Source: Methanocalculus sp.
GTDB taxonomy: Archaea > Halobacteriota > Methanomicrobia > Methanomicrobiales > Methanocorpusculaceae
Length of the DNA: 53,710 nt
Assembly (NCBI GenBank): GCA_013329165.1
Contig: DUKV01000069.1
Span: 1-53,710, forward strand
Reading direction: 5' to 3'
The notes beneath the pieces are model-generated. The model saw nothing but the letters and a program-made list of their open reading frames with translations, was not told the origin of the DNA and made no database searches. Positions 7,690 through 15,738 of the stretch are shown here, one piece after another. How positions within the stretch are numbered: position 1 is the first letter of the stretch; each line of letters starts with the position of its first letter. A program made the translations under genes and the position numbers.

Positions 7690-8154
7690 GTGAAGGATCT
7701 CATGATTATGTCCTCTGAAGATTACGAAGATGAAAATGATACTATCAAATCATATAACAAGAACCTGCTTGCCGAATTCAAGGAGTATCTCACAAAAAAG
7801 AAACTTACTCCGAGAACCATTGAAAAACATCTCCAAAATGTGGAGTTTTACATAAATGTGTTTCTGCTGTACTACGAAGAGCAAGATGCCCGGGATGGTG
7901 TCTCCGAGATTAGCATGTATCTGGGATTCTGGTTTATCAAAAAAGGTCCCTGGAGTGGTATTTCGGCAATAAATGAGAATGCTTCAAGCCTGAAGAAGTT
8001 CTATCAGTTTATGCTGGAGAAAGGTGAGATTACCAAAGAGGAGTTCACTGAACTGAAAGAAACAATAAAAGAGGAGAAGCCGGAATGGATTGCAACTATG
8101 GAGAGATACCTTGATGAAGATATTGAGGATATGGATGAAGTATGGGGTTTTTAG
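7690..8154 (+). CDS. Unrecognised protein, integrase SAM-like N-terminal fold?
   Basis: 154-residue acidic protein from GTG 7690; ATG 7702 and ATG 7708 are alternatives, the latter 10 nt after an AGGA. Residues about 25-125 (ending KKFYQFMLEKGEITKEEF) resemble the helical SAM-like core-binding domain at the start of tyrosine recombinases, but no catalytic domain follows; the tail is very acidic (DEDIEDMDEVWGF). A TATA-like ATTATATG at 7650-7657 may be its promoter. It precedes the DUF6155-like gene by 64 nt in the same direction. The resemblance to integrases is my reading of the pattern and could be wrong. Confidence 0.6.
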   Translation: MKDLMIMSSEDYEDENDTIKSYNKNLLAEFKEYLTKKKLTPRTIEKHLQNVEFYINVFLLYYEEQDARDGVSEISMYLGFWFIKKGPWSGISAINENASSLKKFYQFMLEKGEITKEEFTELKETIKEEKPEWIATMERYLDEDIEDMDEVWGF

Positions 8155-8218
8155 CGCCAGAGTGTCATCAATGACGTGTCTGAAAGCAGGAAGCATTCAG
8201 TAATTATCAAACAGGGCT

Positions 8219-8788
8219 ATGACAGAACCGAAGAAAATGGCATGGAGCGATGTAAAGAACGTTCTTTCAGAGAAAGAGAAGAAGGAACTGATACAACTGA
8301 TAGGCGATCTTTACAGGCTGAATAAGGATAATAAAACGTTTCTCCACTCCCGTTACCCGACAGGAGAGGTGTCTCTTGAGTCCTACTATAAAAAAATCTC
8401 AGATGCACTGTATCCGCCCATAACAGGGAGAAGGAGTGTGAATTTCTCTGCCGGAAAAAAGGTTATATCCAGTTATTTTAAGGCAACACACGATATAGTC
8501 GGGAAATTAGAACTCATGGCCCATTATGTTGAGATGGGCACAAAGTACACGGTCGAGTATGGTGATATGTGGGAAAATTTCTATCTCAGCCTTGAAAGAA
8601 TGTTTGAGAAGATTACAGAAGAGCTTGACTCACAGCCTGATGGTATAGTCGACCATTTTCTACCCAAACTTGAAAAAATTGTTGATATGGCATCAGGTAT
8701 GGGGTGGGGCTATTATGACACCCTGGTTGATTTACTGTGTGATTTTTGTGATAGGAATGGGAGAGAACTGTCATTGTTTGAGGACTGA
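8219..8788 (+). CDS. DUF6155-like protein
   Basis: 189-residue soluble, mostly helical protein. The N-terminal half, with LIQLIGDLYRLNKDNKTFLHSRY, resembles the DUF6155 family (conserved LYxLxxxNKxFL pattern), whose function is not known. The second half contains YGDMWENFYLSLERMF and an aromatic-rich MASGMGWGYYDTLVDLL. No catalytic motif or membrane segment is seen. It follows the unrecognised gene at 7690 and may be expressed with it. The assignment is by motif memory. Confidence 0.65.
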   Translation: MTEPKKMAWSDVKNVLSEKEKKELIQLIGDLYRLNKDNKTFLHSRYPTGEVSLESYYKKISDALYPPITGRRSVNFSAGKKVISSYFKATHDIVGKLELMAHYVEMGTKYTVEYGDMWENFYLSLERMFEKITEELDSQPDGIVDHFLPKLEKIVDMASGMGWGYYDTLVDLLCDFCDRNGRELSLFED

Positions 8789-8951
8789 ACAGTCTGATGA
8801 AGGATCAGTAAATGTCTGCATGTTTTCGCTCACACCAGAGAATAGGGAGAGAATGAATCCTTTATCCCGGATACTGGGACGTAAGCAGCTTTTCTGCGGC
8901 TGCTTTAGATCCTGATATCTTCTTCAAGCCTGCGTCTTTTACATCCCCACC
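8789..8951. other. Intergenic region with antitoxin relic
   Basis: No gene. Bases about 8914-8940, read on the minus strand, encode KRRRLEEDIR, matching RKRRRLEEDVR in the tail of the antitoxin at 4884-5090; 25-30 bases align with only a few differences. This looks like a leftover of a second copy of that toxin-antitoxin locus next to the end of the methionine synthase gene. It marks the right border of the accessory island. Confidence 0.5.
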
Positions 8952-9863
8952 CTACCGATACTCTCCCCGCACCACCTGTGCCGCCTCGCACATCCGGGAG
9001 AGCTTGGCAAATGCCCCCTCCGGCGTATGCATCCGGAGGCCGCAGTCCGGGTCGATCAGGATGTTATCATGTGAGAAGATATCGATGCATCTCTCGATGC
9101 GTTGTCGGATCTGGTCAACCGGCTCAACCTCATGGTCAGAGGAGGCGACACACCCGCAGCCGACCATCTTTCCTTTAAGCTCTTTATCAGTGAAGATCTC
9201 GAGGTTCTCCGGCTGGGTCGCCGCCTCGATATCCAGGATCGCAACCGGCAGCCTGAGGAGGTGATCGATGATCTCCTCAAGCGGCCCGCAGACATGCAGG
9301 CAGACCGGAAGATCCACCTTTTCTGCGATGATTCCAATCGCCTCTGCCCCGGTTGCGATATCCGCAACTCCTGTTGAGAGGATCGGCTCATCGATCTGGA
9401 TGATACAGGCCCCCTCCCGTGCAAGCGCCTGTGCTTCTGCGGCAAGGGCATGCGCAATATCGATCACAAGCTCCTCACGGTTCCGGTATGCCGGTGTCTG
9501 GATCCGGAGTGCATGGGCGATTGACGAGGGGCCGGTGAGGATGCCTTTTACCTTTTCAGCCTGTGTGAGTGCATACCGGGTATCGGCAACAGTGATCCCT
9601 TTCGCTGCCGCCTGCACCGATGAGATGACCGAGTCATCCCGTATACCGGGCAGCTTTCCCGTGAATGTCTGGATCATCCCCTCCCTGACCTGGCCGTCGG
9701 AGATGATATCGATCCCGGCCCGGATCTGCTCGGAAACAGCGAACCTGACCGCATGCCTGTATGGGTCGAGGACGGCGGAGAGCCCTCTTCCCTTCACTGC
9801 GGGGAAGCTCCCGACGACCGTTGTCGGGAGGATCATGCCGGGATCAAAGACAGGCGAGGACAT
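8952..9863 (-). CDS. metE: Methionine synthase, short archaeal (core-MetE) type
   Basis: 303-residue single-domain enzyme matching the C-terminal catalytic half of cobalamin-independent methionine synthase. It transfers a methyl group to the zinc-bound thiol of homocysteine; archaeal short forms are thought to take it from a methylated corrinoid protein rather than folate. The start TTVVGSFPA, the zinc-site motif CLHVCG and the second cysteine in DPDCGLR are all present, as is IIQIDEPIL. It ends next to the island border and lies 3 nt downstream of aspS on the same strand, so the two may share a transcript. Confidence 0.87.
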   Translation of the reverse strand: MSSPVFDPGMILPTTVVGSFPAVKGRGLSAVLDPYRHAVRFAVSEQIRAGIDIISDGQVREGMIQTFTGKLPGIRDDSVISSVQAAAKGITVADTRYALTQAEKVKGILTGPSSIAHALRIQTPAYRNREELVIDIAHALAAEAQALAREGACIIQIDEPILSTGVADIATGAEAIGIIAEKVDLPVCLHVCGPLEEIIDHLLRLPVAILDIEAATQPENLEIFTDKELKGKMVGCGCVASSDHEVEPVDQIRQRIERCIDIFSHDNILIDPDCGLRMHTPEGAFAKLSRMCEAAQVVRGEYR

Positions 9864-9866
9864 GGT

Positions 9867-11159
9867 TTATGGGGTGACACGGTGGCGATCGCGTGGGAAG
9901 AGGACCGCTTCACGGATATTCTGGAGGTTACACATCGTCATGACGAGCCGCTCGGCACCAAGCCCCCAGCCCGCATGCGGCGGCATCCCGTACTGGAAGG
10001 GCTTTAAGTAGAACTCGAACCCTTCGGGGGAGAGCCCTTTGGACCTGAGCTGGTCTACCAGCTGGTCATAGACATGGCACCGCTGTGCACCGGACGAGAG
10101 CTCCATCTTCGGGTGCATCAGGTCGAATGCATTGCAGATCGATGGATCTGCAGCAGAGGGCATCGCATAGTACGGCCGGATGGCGGTCGGCCACTCGGTG
10201 ATGAAGTAGTGGGTGCCCATCTCCTCGCCGATCGCCCGCTCGGATGCGGTTCCGAGATCGTCGCCGTATGCGATCGGCTCCTCGCTCTTTCGAGCGGCAA
10301 TATCGATTGCTTCTGCATAGGGGAGGCGGGGGAGCGACTTCTCAGGCACCTGGAGATCAGGAATGCCGAGGAGTTCGAGTTCGGTTGCACAGTTCTCTGC
10401 AACAGAGGAGTAGATCTCGTGCATGAGCGTCTCAAGGAGCACCATCACATCGGTATGATCGGCAAAGGAGACCTCGACATCGATCGATGTCGCCTCATTT
10501 AAGTGCCGGACGGTATTGTGCTCTTCTGCACGGAAGATCGGGCCGATCTCAAAGACCTTCTCGCAGCCCGCTGCCATCATCATCTGTTTGTAGAGCTGCG
10601 GACTCTGGCTCAGGAACGCCTCCTTCTCAAAATATGCGATCGGGAAGAGGTCAGTCCCACCCTCGGTTGCGGCTGCCACCACCTTCGGGGTGGTGATCTG
10701 GGTGAACTCCTCCCTGAAGAGGAACCTCTGTGTCGCCTCCATCACGCGGGATCGGATCGAGAAGATTGCCGCAATCCTCGGCCGCCTGACATCAAGGAAC
10801 CGGGCATCGAGCCGGGTATCAATCTCGGCAGGCACCTTCTCGGCGACATCAAGGGGGAGCGGGGAGGCCGCCTTTGCAAGGATCTCAAACCGATCGGGAA
10901 CGAGCTCCCGGCCGCCCGGTGCCTTTTCGGTCGGCTTGATGATCCCCTCCACCCGGACCACAGACTCCCGTGAGACCTCTTTTATTGCGATTAAGACATC
11001 TTCAGGGACTTTCTTCTTTGGAACCGTCACCTGCATGATCCCGCTTCGATCCCGGATCAGGAAGAAGGCAAGACCACCAAGATCCCGCTCTTCATGTACC
11101 CATCCGGCGATTGTTGCACGCTCCAGTTCAGGGGTGACTTCTCGTATTGGTATGCGCAT
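9867..11159 (-). CDS. aspS: Aspartyl-tRNA synthetase, archaeal, probably non-discriminating
   Basis: 430-residue class IIb synthetase: an OB-fold anticodon-binding domain (residues about 15-100) and a catalytic core with motif 2 [14 protein letters not shown] and motif 3 [11 protein letters not shown]. The frame stays open to 11231, but ATG 11159 gives the standard archaeal start [13 protein letters not shown]-like CTTATACG near 11183 (minus strand) fits a near-leaderless mRNA. In the OB fold the residue after GWV is His22 ([11 protein letters not shown]) and the later loop reads EKAPGG; in Thermococcus AspRS, His and Pro at the equivalent places relax recognition to include tRNA-Asn. Downstream amidation by GatCAB is therefore likely. 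Family certain; specificity is inference. Confidence 0.93.
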   Translation of the reverse strand: MRIPIREVTPELERATIAGWVHEERDLGGLAFFLIRDRSGIMQVTVPKKKVPEDVLIAIKEVSRESVVRVEGIIKPTEKAPGGRELVPDRFEILAKAASPLPLDVAEKVPAEIDTRLDARFLDVRRPRIAAIFSIRSRVMEATQRFLFREEFTQITTPKVVAAATEGGTDLFPIAYFEKEAFLSQSPQLYKQMMMAAGCEKVFEIGPIFRAEEHNTVRHLNEATSIDVEVSFADHTDVMVLLETLMHEIYSSVAENCATELELLGIPDLQVPEKSLPRLPYAEAIDIAARKSEEPIAYGDDLGTASERAIGEEMGTHYFITEWPTAIRPYYAMPSAADPSICNAFDLMHPKMELSSGAQRCHVYDQLVDQLRSKGLSPEGFEFYLKPFQYGMPPHAGWGLGAERLVMTMCNLQNIREAVLFPRDRHRVTP

Positions 11160-11275
11160 AAAATCCAGTACTGGTACTTCGTATAAGGTGAAGAGGTTTG
11201 TGCCATCAGGGACGCAACCCGGCAATTCCATGGTAACCTATATCTGTCTCCCCCTCAATCATCGGTTGATATACC

Positions 11276-12619
11276 ATGATCTCTGATCTCAGTCTCTTTC
11301 ACCAGACGATCATCGAGCGGATGAATGCCCTGGTCACCTTCCTCGCCCCGGATGGAACAATCCTCTTCTGGAATGAAGCAGCCGGACAGATCACCGGCTA
11401 TCCTGCCCGGGAGGTGATCGGGAAGAATAAAATCTGGAAACAGCTGTATCCGGATCCCGTGTACCGGAAAGAGATCACGAAGATGATCACAGATGTGATC
11501 GAGGAACAGGCATATCTGCGGAACTTTGAGACGCGGATCATCACCGAGGACGGCAGTGAAAAATACATCTCATGGAACACAAGCGAAGTCAGATCATCCG
11601 GCGGCACCATCACCGGGTATGTGGCTGTCGGGGTGGATATCACCGATAAGGTTCTCAATAAACGCCAGCTCCGTGAACGCGAGGAGCTCTTCCATGGGAT
11701 CACATCAGCTGCCTATAACGGGATCATCCTCCTTGATGAAGACTCCACAATTACGTACTGGAACCCGGCGGCAGAGCGGATCTTCTCCTATCAGAAACAG
11801 GAGGCAAAAGGCAGCCATATCATCGACCTCCTTGCACCGGAAAATGCCCGCATGGAGTGGCAGTCGGTGCTTGCAAAGACCGGCTCCCATGAACTTGATG
11901 CCAGAAGAAAGGATGGCAGTCTGATCCCATCCGAACTCACCCTCTCAACGGTCACGATCAAAAACCGTCCCCATACCATCATCGTGATCCGTGACCTGAC
12001 TGAGCAGAAGCGATCCGAATCTCAGATGCGGCTCCTCTCGACGATCGTGCAGACTTCACAGGAGGCGATCATCAGCGTCTCCGTCTCCGGCACCATACTC
12101 TCATGGAATAAAGCAGCAGAAGAGATGACCGGCATTCCAGAAGAAAAAGCCATTGATGCGCCGGTTTTGAATCTGATCACTCTGAAGGAGGGCGAAGATC
12201 AGATCGCTGAGGCGATCTCACAATCGGATCACGCAGTGATCTCCGCAATCCTGCCGGATCGACAGGGAATGGAGCATGACGTGATCATCTCTGTAACGCC
12301 GCTCTTTGGTGGTGAAGGCCTCTCGCTTTTGATCCGGGATATCACAGAGGTGAAGAAGGCGCAGCGGACGATGATCGCATATATCAGGGAAGCGACAGCC
12401 CGTCTGAAGATGCCCGTTGAGGTTGTGCGTGAGAATATCGAGGATATCCTCGAAATGTTCGAAGATACTACCCCCGATTGTGATAGTGCCGCCCTCCGGC
12501 TGAGGGTGCAGATGACCCACCTGGCACAGATCGCAGAGACGATCCGGGAATTAAATGCCGCTCTCACCGATGAAGATGCGGATATCCCTGAAGCATACCG
12601 GGCATTCCTCCTGGAGTAA
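11276..12619 (+). CDS. PAS-domain sensor without kinase domain
   Basis: 447-residue soluble protein with three PAS domains (about residues 8-125, 133-245 and 250-362), recognisable by LFWNEAAGQITGYP, TYWNPAAERIF and SWNKAAEEMTGIP. The last 80 residues form a helical region resembling a kinase dimerisation helix but there is no ATPase domain and no canonical phospho-acceptor motif. It probably senses ligand or redox state and passes the signal by protein contact. It ends 2 nt before a KaiC-like partner gene. A TATA-like CTATATCT (11238-11245) lies about 35 nt before the ATG. Confidence 0.85.
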   Translation: MISDLSLFHQTIIERMNALVTFLAPDGTILFWNEAAGQITGYPAREVIGKNKIWKQLYPDPVYRKEITKMITDVIEEQAYLRNFETRIITEDGSEKYISWNTSEVRSSGGTITGYVAVGVDITDKVLNKRQLREREELFHGITSAAYNGIILLDEDSTITYWNPAAERIFSYQKQEAKGSHIIDLLAPENARMEWQSVLAKTGSHELDARRKDGSLIPSELTLSTVTIKNRPHTIIVIRDLTEQKRSESQMRLLSTIVQTSQEAIISVSVSGTILSWNKAAEEMTGIPEEKAIDAPVLNLITLKEGEDQIAEAISQSDHAVISAILPDRQGMEHDVIISVTPLFGGEGLSLLIRDITEVKKAQRTMIAYIREATARLKMPVEVVRENIEDILEMFEDTTPDCDSAALRLRVQMTHLAQIAETIRELNAALTDEDADIPEAYRAFLLE

Positions 12620-12621
12620 CC

Positions 12622-13170
12622 ATGTCTGATGCAACAGCTCCTCATCAGATCGAAGAGGGGGAGATCTATCTCCTCCTTGCAGACCCAAATATGATGAAGA
12701 AGGCCTCGATACAGCTGGTAGGTGAGATCATCGATGCAGGATATGACGCGATTGTGATCACCACCAACCAGCCCTCGCCGATCCTGCGGATGGTGTACAG
12801 GAAGGCCGGAATCGACCCGCAATCAGTCTGGTATATCGATGCGATCACCCGGTACTCACTTGGAAAGGAGCCGGACTCCGATCCGATGACGACCTATATC
12901 AACCACCCCTCAAACCTGACCGATATGGGAATTGCGGTCACACAGATTCTGAAGAAGATGGAAGGGAGGAAAGTCTGTATCATGCTTGACTCGGTATCGA
13001 CGATGCTGATCTATCTCCCCACCCAGAATATCTCGAAGTTCATGCATTTTGTGACAAACCGCCTCCGCCTCGCCGGGGTGGCGGGGGTCTTCCTCGCAGC
13101 AGAGAAGGGGCTTGATCCCGATCTCCTGATGCAGCTCTCCACCTTTGTTGATACGGTTATTGAGGAGTAG
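12622..13170 (+). CDS. KaiC-like protein without P-loop (DUF7504-like)
   Basis: 182-residue RecA/KaiC-type fold similar to the DUF7504 group. Strand-loop order matches KaiC: EIYLLLADP in place of the P-loop strand, AIVITTNQPS, WYIDAITRY, and VCIMLDSVSTMLIYL as a Walker B-like strand. The expected GxxxxGK[ST] is missing (ADPNMMKKAS), so nucleotide hydrolysis is unlikely. It is cotranscribed with the PAS sensor upstream (2-nt gap) and ends 2 nt before the convergent kinase gene. Probably a signalling adaptor; the partner is not known. Confidence 0.75.
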   Translation: MSDATAPHQIEEGEIYLLLADPNMMKKASIQLVGEIIDAGYDAIVITTNQPSPILRMVYRKAGIDPQSVWYIDAITRYSLGKEPDSDPMTTYINHPSNLTDMGIAVTQILKKMEGRKVCIMLDSVSTMLIYLPTQNISKFMHFVTNRLRLAGVAGVFLAAEKGLDPDLLMQLSTFVDTVIEE

Positions 13171-13172
13171 TG

Positions 13173-14988
13173 TCAGGATATCTTCCTGAATTTTTCTGCG
13201 GGCACATGCATCTCAAAGCGTGCCCCCTCTCCATAGACTCCCGTCTCTCTGATTGTGATGCCTGTTATCGAGAGGATCTCGCTCACAAGGTAGAGTCCAA
13301 ACCCATGGCTTCTTCCAAATGCAGGCCTGAAGATACTCTCCTTCTTATCATCTGGAATTCCTACCCCATCATCTTCACAGATGATCCGGAGCAGACCCCC
13401 GCTCTCCTCAGCATACCACCTGATGGTTGTCAGCGTCTCTCCATGGATGAGGGCATTTCCAATGAGATTCTCAAAAACCCTGGGCAGCATCGGATCTGCA
13501 TAGATCTCGTAGCCGGCAAGTTCATTGTCAACTCCAATAACCACGTTTCCTTTGTGATCAGCACGATACTGCTCGAGAATCTGCTCCGGAGACTGCCATG
13601 TCGGCGCATCAATCCCCATATCCTGGTAATCGCGCGAAAATTCGTTTTTCCTCTGGATCGCTGTAAGCTGTTCCCGAAGGCAATTGAGGTACCTGACAGT
13701 ATCCGGCGGCATATCTGTTGTATCGATCAGGTACAGATACCCCTCAGCGGCTGTGATATTGTTTAGAATATCGTGCCTGGTGAGGCTTGTCAGTAGATTC
13801 AGCTTCTTATTGGCGAGATGGAGTGCCTTTTGATCTTCAATCGTTCTGGTAATATCAGTGAATATGGTAGCAAATGTCCCTTTCTTTTCAGAGAAGACGG
13901 AGATCTTGAAGTGCTTTTGCATCTGGGGGATCTCCTCCTCGAAGGACTCCGGCTTCCCGCCATCTGCAACAGCGGCGTAACGATCCAGGAAAGGTGGCTC
14001 ATCCATTCCATAGACCTCACGGGATTTTTTATTGATCACATCTGCGGCCGGAATTGAAAGGATCTCCTCAAATGCCGGGTTAACATCAAGGATCCGGTAA
14101 TCAACAGCATTCCCCTCATCATCCCTCACGATCTCATGGAATGCAAACCCTTCGTTCATCACATTGAAGAGCCCCCGGAACTTCTCCTCGCTCTCTGCGA
14201 GATCGCGGTACAGGATCTCAAGCGGGCGTCTGATCCCGGTATCTGCAAGTGCGAGGTAGATGAGGGCAAACGAGATGATCTTGAAGAGATGGCCGATCAG
14301 ATTCGACAGTCCGTAGACATCGATATAGAAGGTGAATGCGAGTTCTGCAACAACCGTCGAGAGGATCGCTGCAACCATGAGTTTGAGGATCATCCCCTCG
14401 AAATAGCCCCTCTTCTGGTAGAGCAGAACTATTGTGGCGGCAAAGAGGATCGAGAGGAGATACTCCATATAAATCTTGAAGGGTGTCAGCCCGCTCCCCT
14501 CAATGAAACAGTCCGGGAATATCCCTGGTGTGAAGATGGACCAGATGAGGGCTGTGACGAGGGCAAAGAATATACCGAACTGGAGCCTGGGATCAATTTT
14601 TCTGGGGATAAGTACTGCTGCGATCAGGAGTGTTGCCGCCTCAAGGCTCCGGGCTGCTATCCAGAGCTGGGTTGGGAGGTTCGCATCAAACCCGGCAAAG
14701 ACATTCATCCCCTTGAAAGCGAGGGTGTGAAGGAGATCAATTGCGGCAATGAAGAAGTATCCGATCCCAATGAAGAGGAGGTAGCTGTTCTCGATCCGAT
14801 CCCGTGCCGTCCACGCGATCATAAGTCCACGCGATCATAAAGATGAGGCATCCGATGACAATCGAGAAGAGCTCGGCAATCGTGTGAAAGAGGAGGTAAT
14901 TGATAAGCGATGTCAGGGTTGTTGCGATCAGAAAGATGAAGAGTGTGAGGAAGAAGAATCGGATGTGCGTATCTTCAGATGATCCCAT
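13173..14988 (-). pseudogene. MASE3-PAS histidine kinase, frameshifted
   Basis: Membrane sensor kinase. The N-terminal end (from ATG 14988) encodes the first helices of a MASE3-like sensor domain up to LIFMIAWT; the remainder, in a different frame, continues RDRIENSYLLFIGIGYFF. The shift is caused by a perfect 16-bp tandem duplication at 14809-14824 and 14825-14840. Removing one copy gives 599 codons: membrane domain (about 1-225), one PAS domain (about 245-350), H-box TRHDILNN with His400, and a C-terminal ATPase domain with EDDGVGIP and GFGLYLV. It overlaps the response regulator gene by 14 nt. An ATG at 14822 could still start a product missing the first helices, so some function might survive. 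Confidence 0.85.
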
Positions 14989-15646
14989 GAGCCCTGCACC
15001 ATTCTTCTTCCTGTGCCACCATATCCTCCATCAACTTTTTGTCCGAACCCCATGCAGAACAGGTCTCTGTCTCGGGTTTGGTGCATTGATCCATGATTCC
15101 TTCATAGATGCGGCGGTATACCCTCAGGCGGCGGCGGTGCCGGGTAAAATTGTACAGCTCTTCTGCAGATGCGGCATTGCACCGCTCCATGGCAACGTTT
15201 CTGTCCTCTTCGAGCTCTGCAAAGATCTGCCGAACCATCCTGACAAAAGGCTCCATTCTGATCGGCTTCTTGATCCACCCGCTGATCTCGGAGCCGTATT
15301 CGACCATCTCGGATGGGAGGAAGACCTTGCCGGTGAGGGTAACGATGGGAATATCCTTGCAGGCGGGGCTCTTCCGGATAGCACGGAGTGTCTCCCACCC
15401 GTCCATCGGCTCCATCATGATATCGAGGAGGATCATCTCCGGATATATCTCGGTTAAGGTTTTCATGCAGGATTCCCCACTATCGGCGGTGATAACAGAA
15501 TAGCCGGACTTTTCCAGCACCTCGGATATGATATTCCTGAGGACATCGTTATCATCCACAAAGAGGATCAGCGGTCTTCCGTTTTTTACCCCTCCGGGCT
15601 CCATCGCGGAGTCAGATGGCATACTGTTACTGTGTCCTGTATTCAT
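14975..15646 (-). CDS. Response regulator (REC domain plus helical tail)
   Basis: 223 residues. A receiver domain occupies about 25-145 with acidic pocket Asp31/Asp32, phospho-acceptor Asp75 (ILLDIMME) and the conserved lysine after SGWIKKP. The remaining 75 residues are charged helix with no DNA-binding motif I recognise (EELYNFTRHRRRL). It precedes and overlaps the frameshifted kinase by 14 nt, so they form a pair. The loss of the kinase's membrane part would leave this regulator without its normal input unless another kinase serves it. Confidence 0.87.
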   Translation of the reverse strand: MNTGHSNSMPSDSAMEPGGVKNGRPLILFVDDNDVLRNIISEVLEKSGYSVITADSGESCMKTLTEIYPEMILLDIMMEPMDGWETLRAIRKSPACKDIPIVTLTGKVFLPSEMVEYGSEISGWIKKPIRMEPFVRMVRQIFAELEEDRNVAMERCNAASAEELYNFTRHRRRLRVYRRIYEGIMDQCTKPETETCSAWGSDKKLMEDMVAQEEEWCRAHGII

Positions 15647-15738
15647 TATTAAGTATTGCTACTGCTCAATACCGGTATCTGCCCACACCATTCGTCTTCA
15701 TCTCCCGGAAATGCTGTATGTTATCAAAGAACAGCTAT

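Noticed and set aside
14737-14988. Separate small membrane protein of 83 residues
   Set aside because: Its C-terminal third after MIAWT is frame-shifted nonsense; the first part fits the MASE3-like domain of the kinase.
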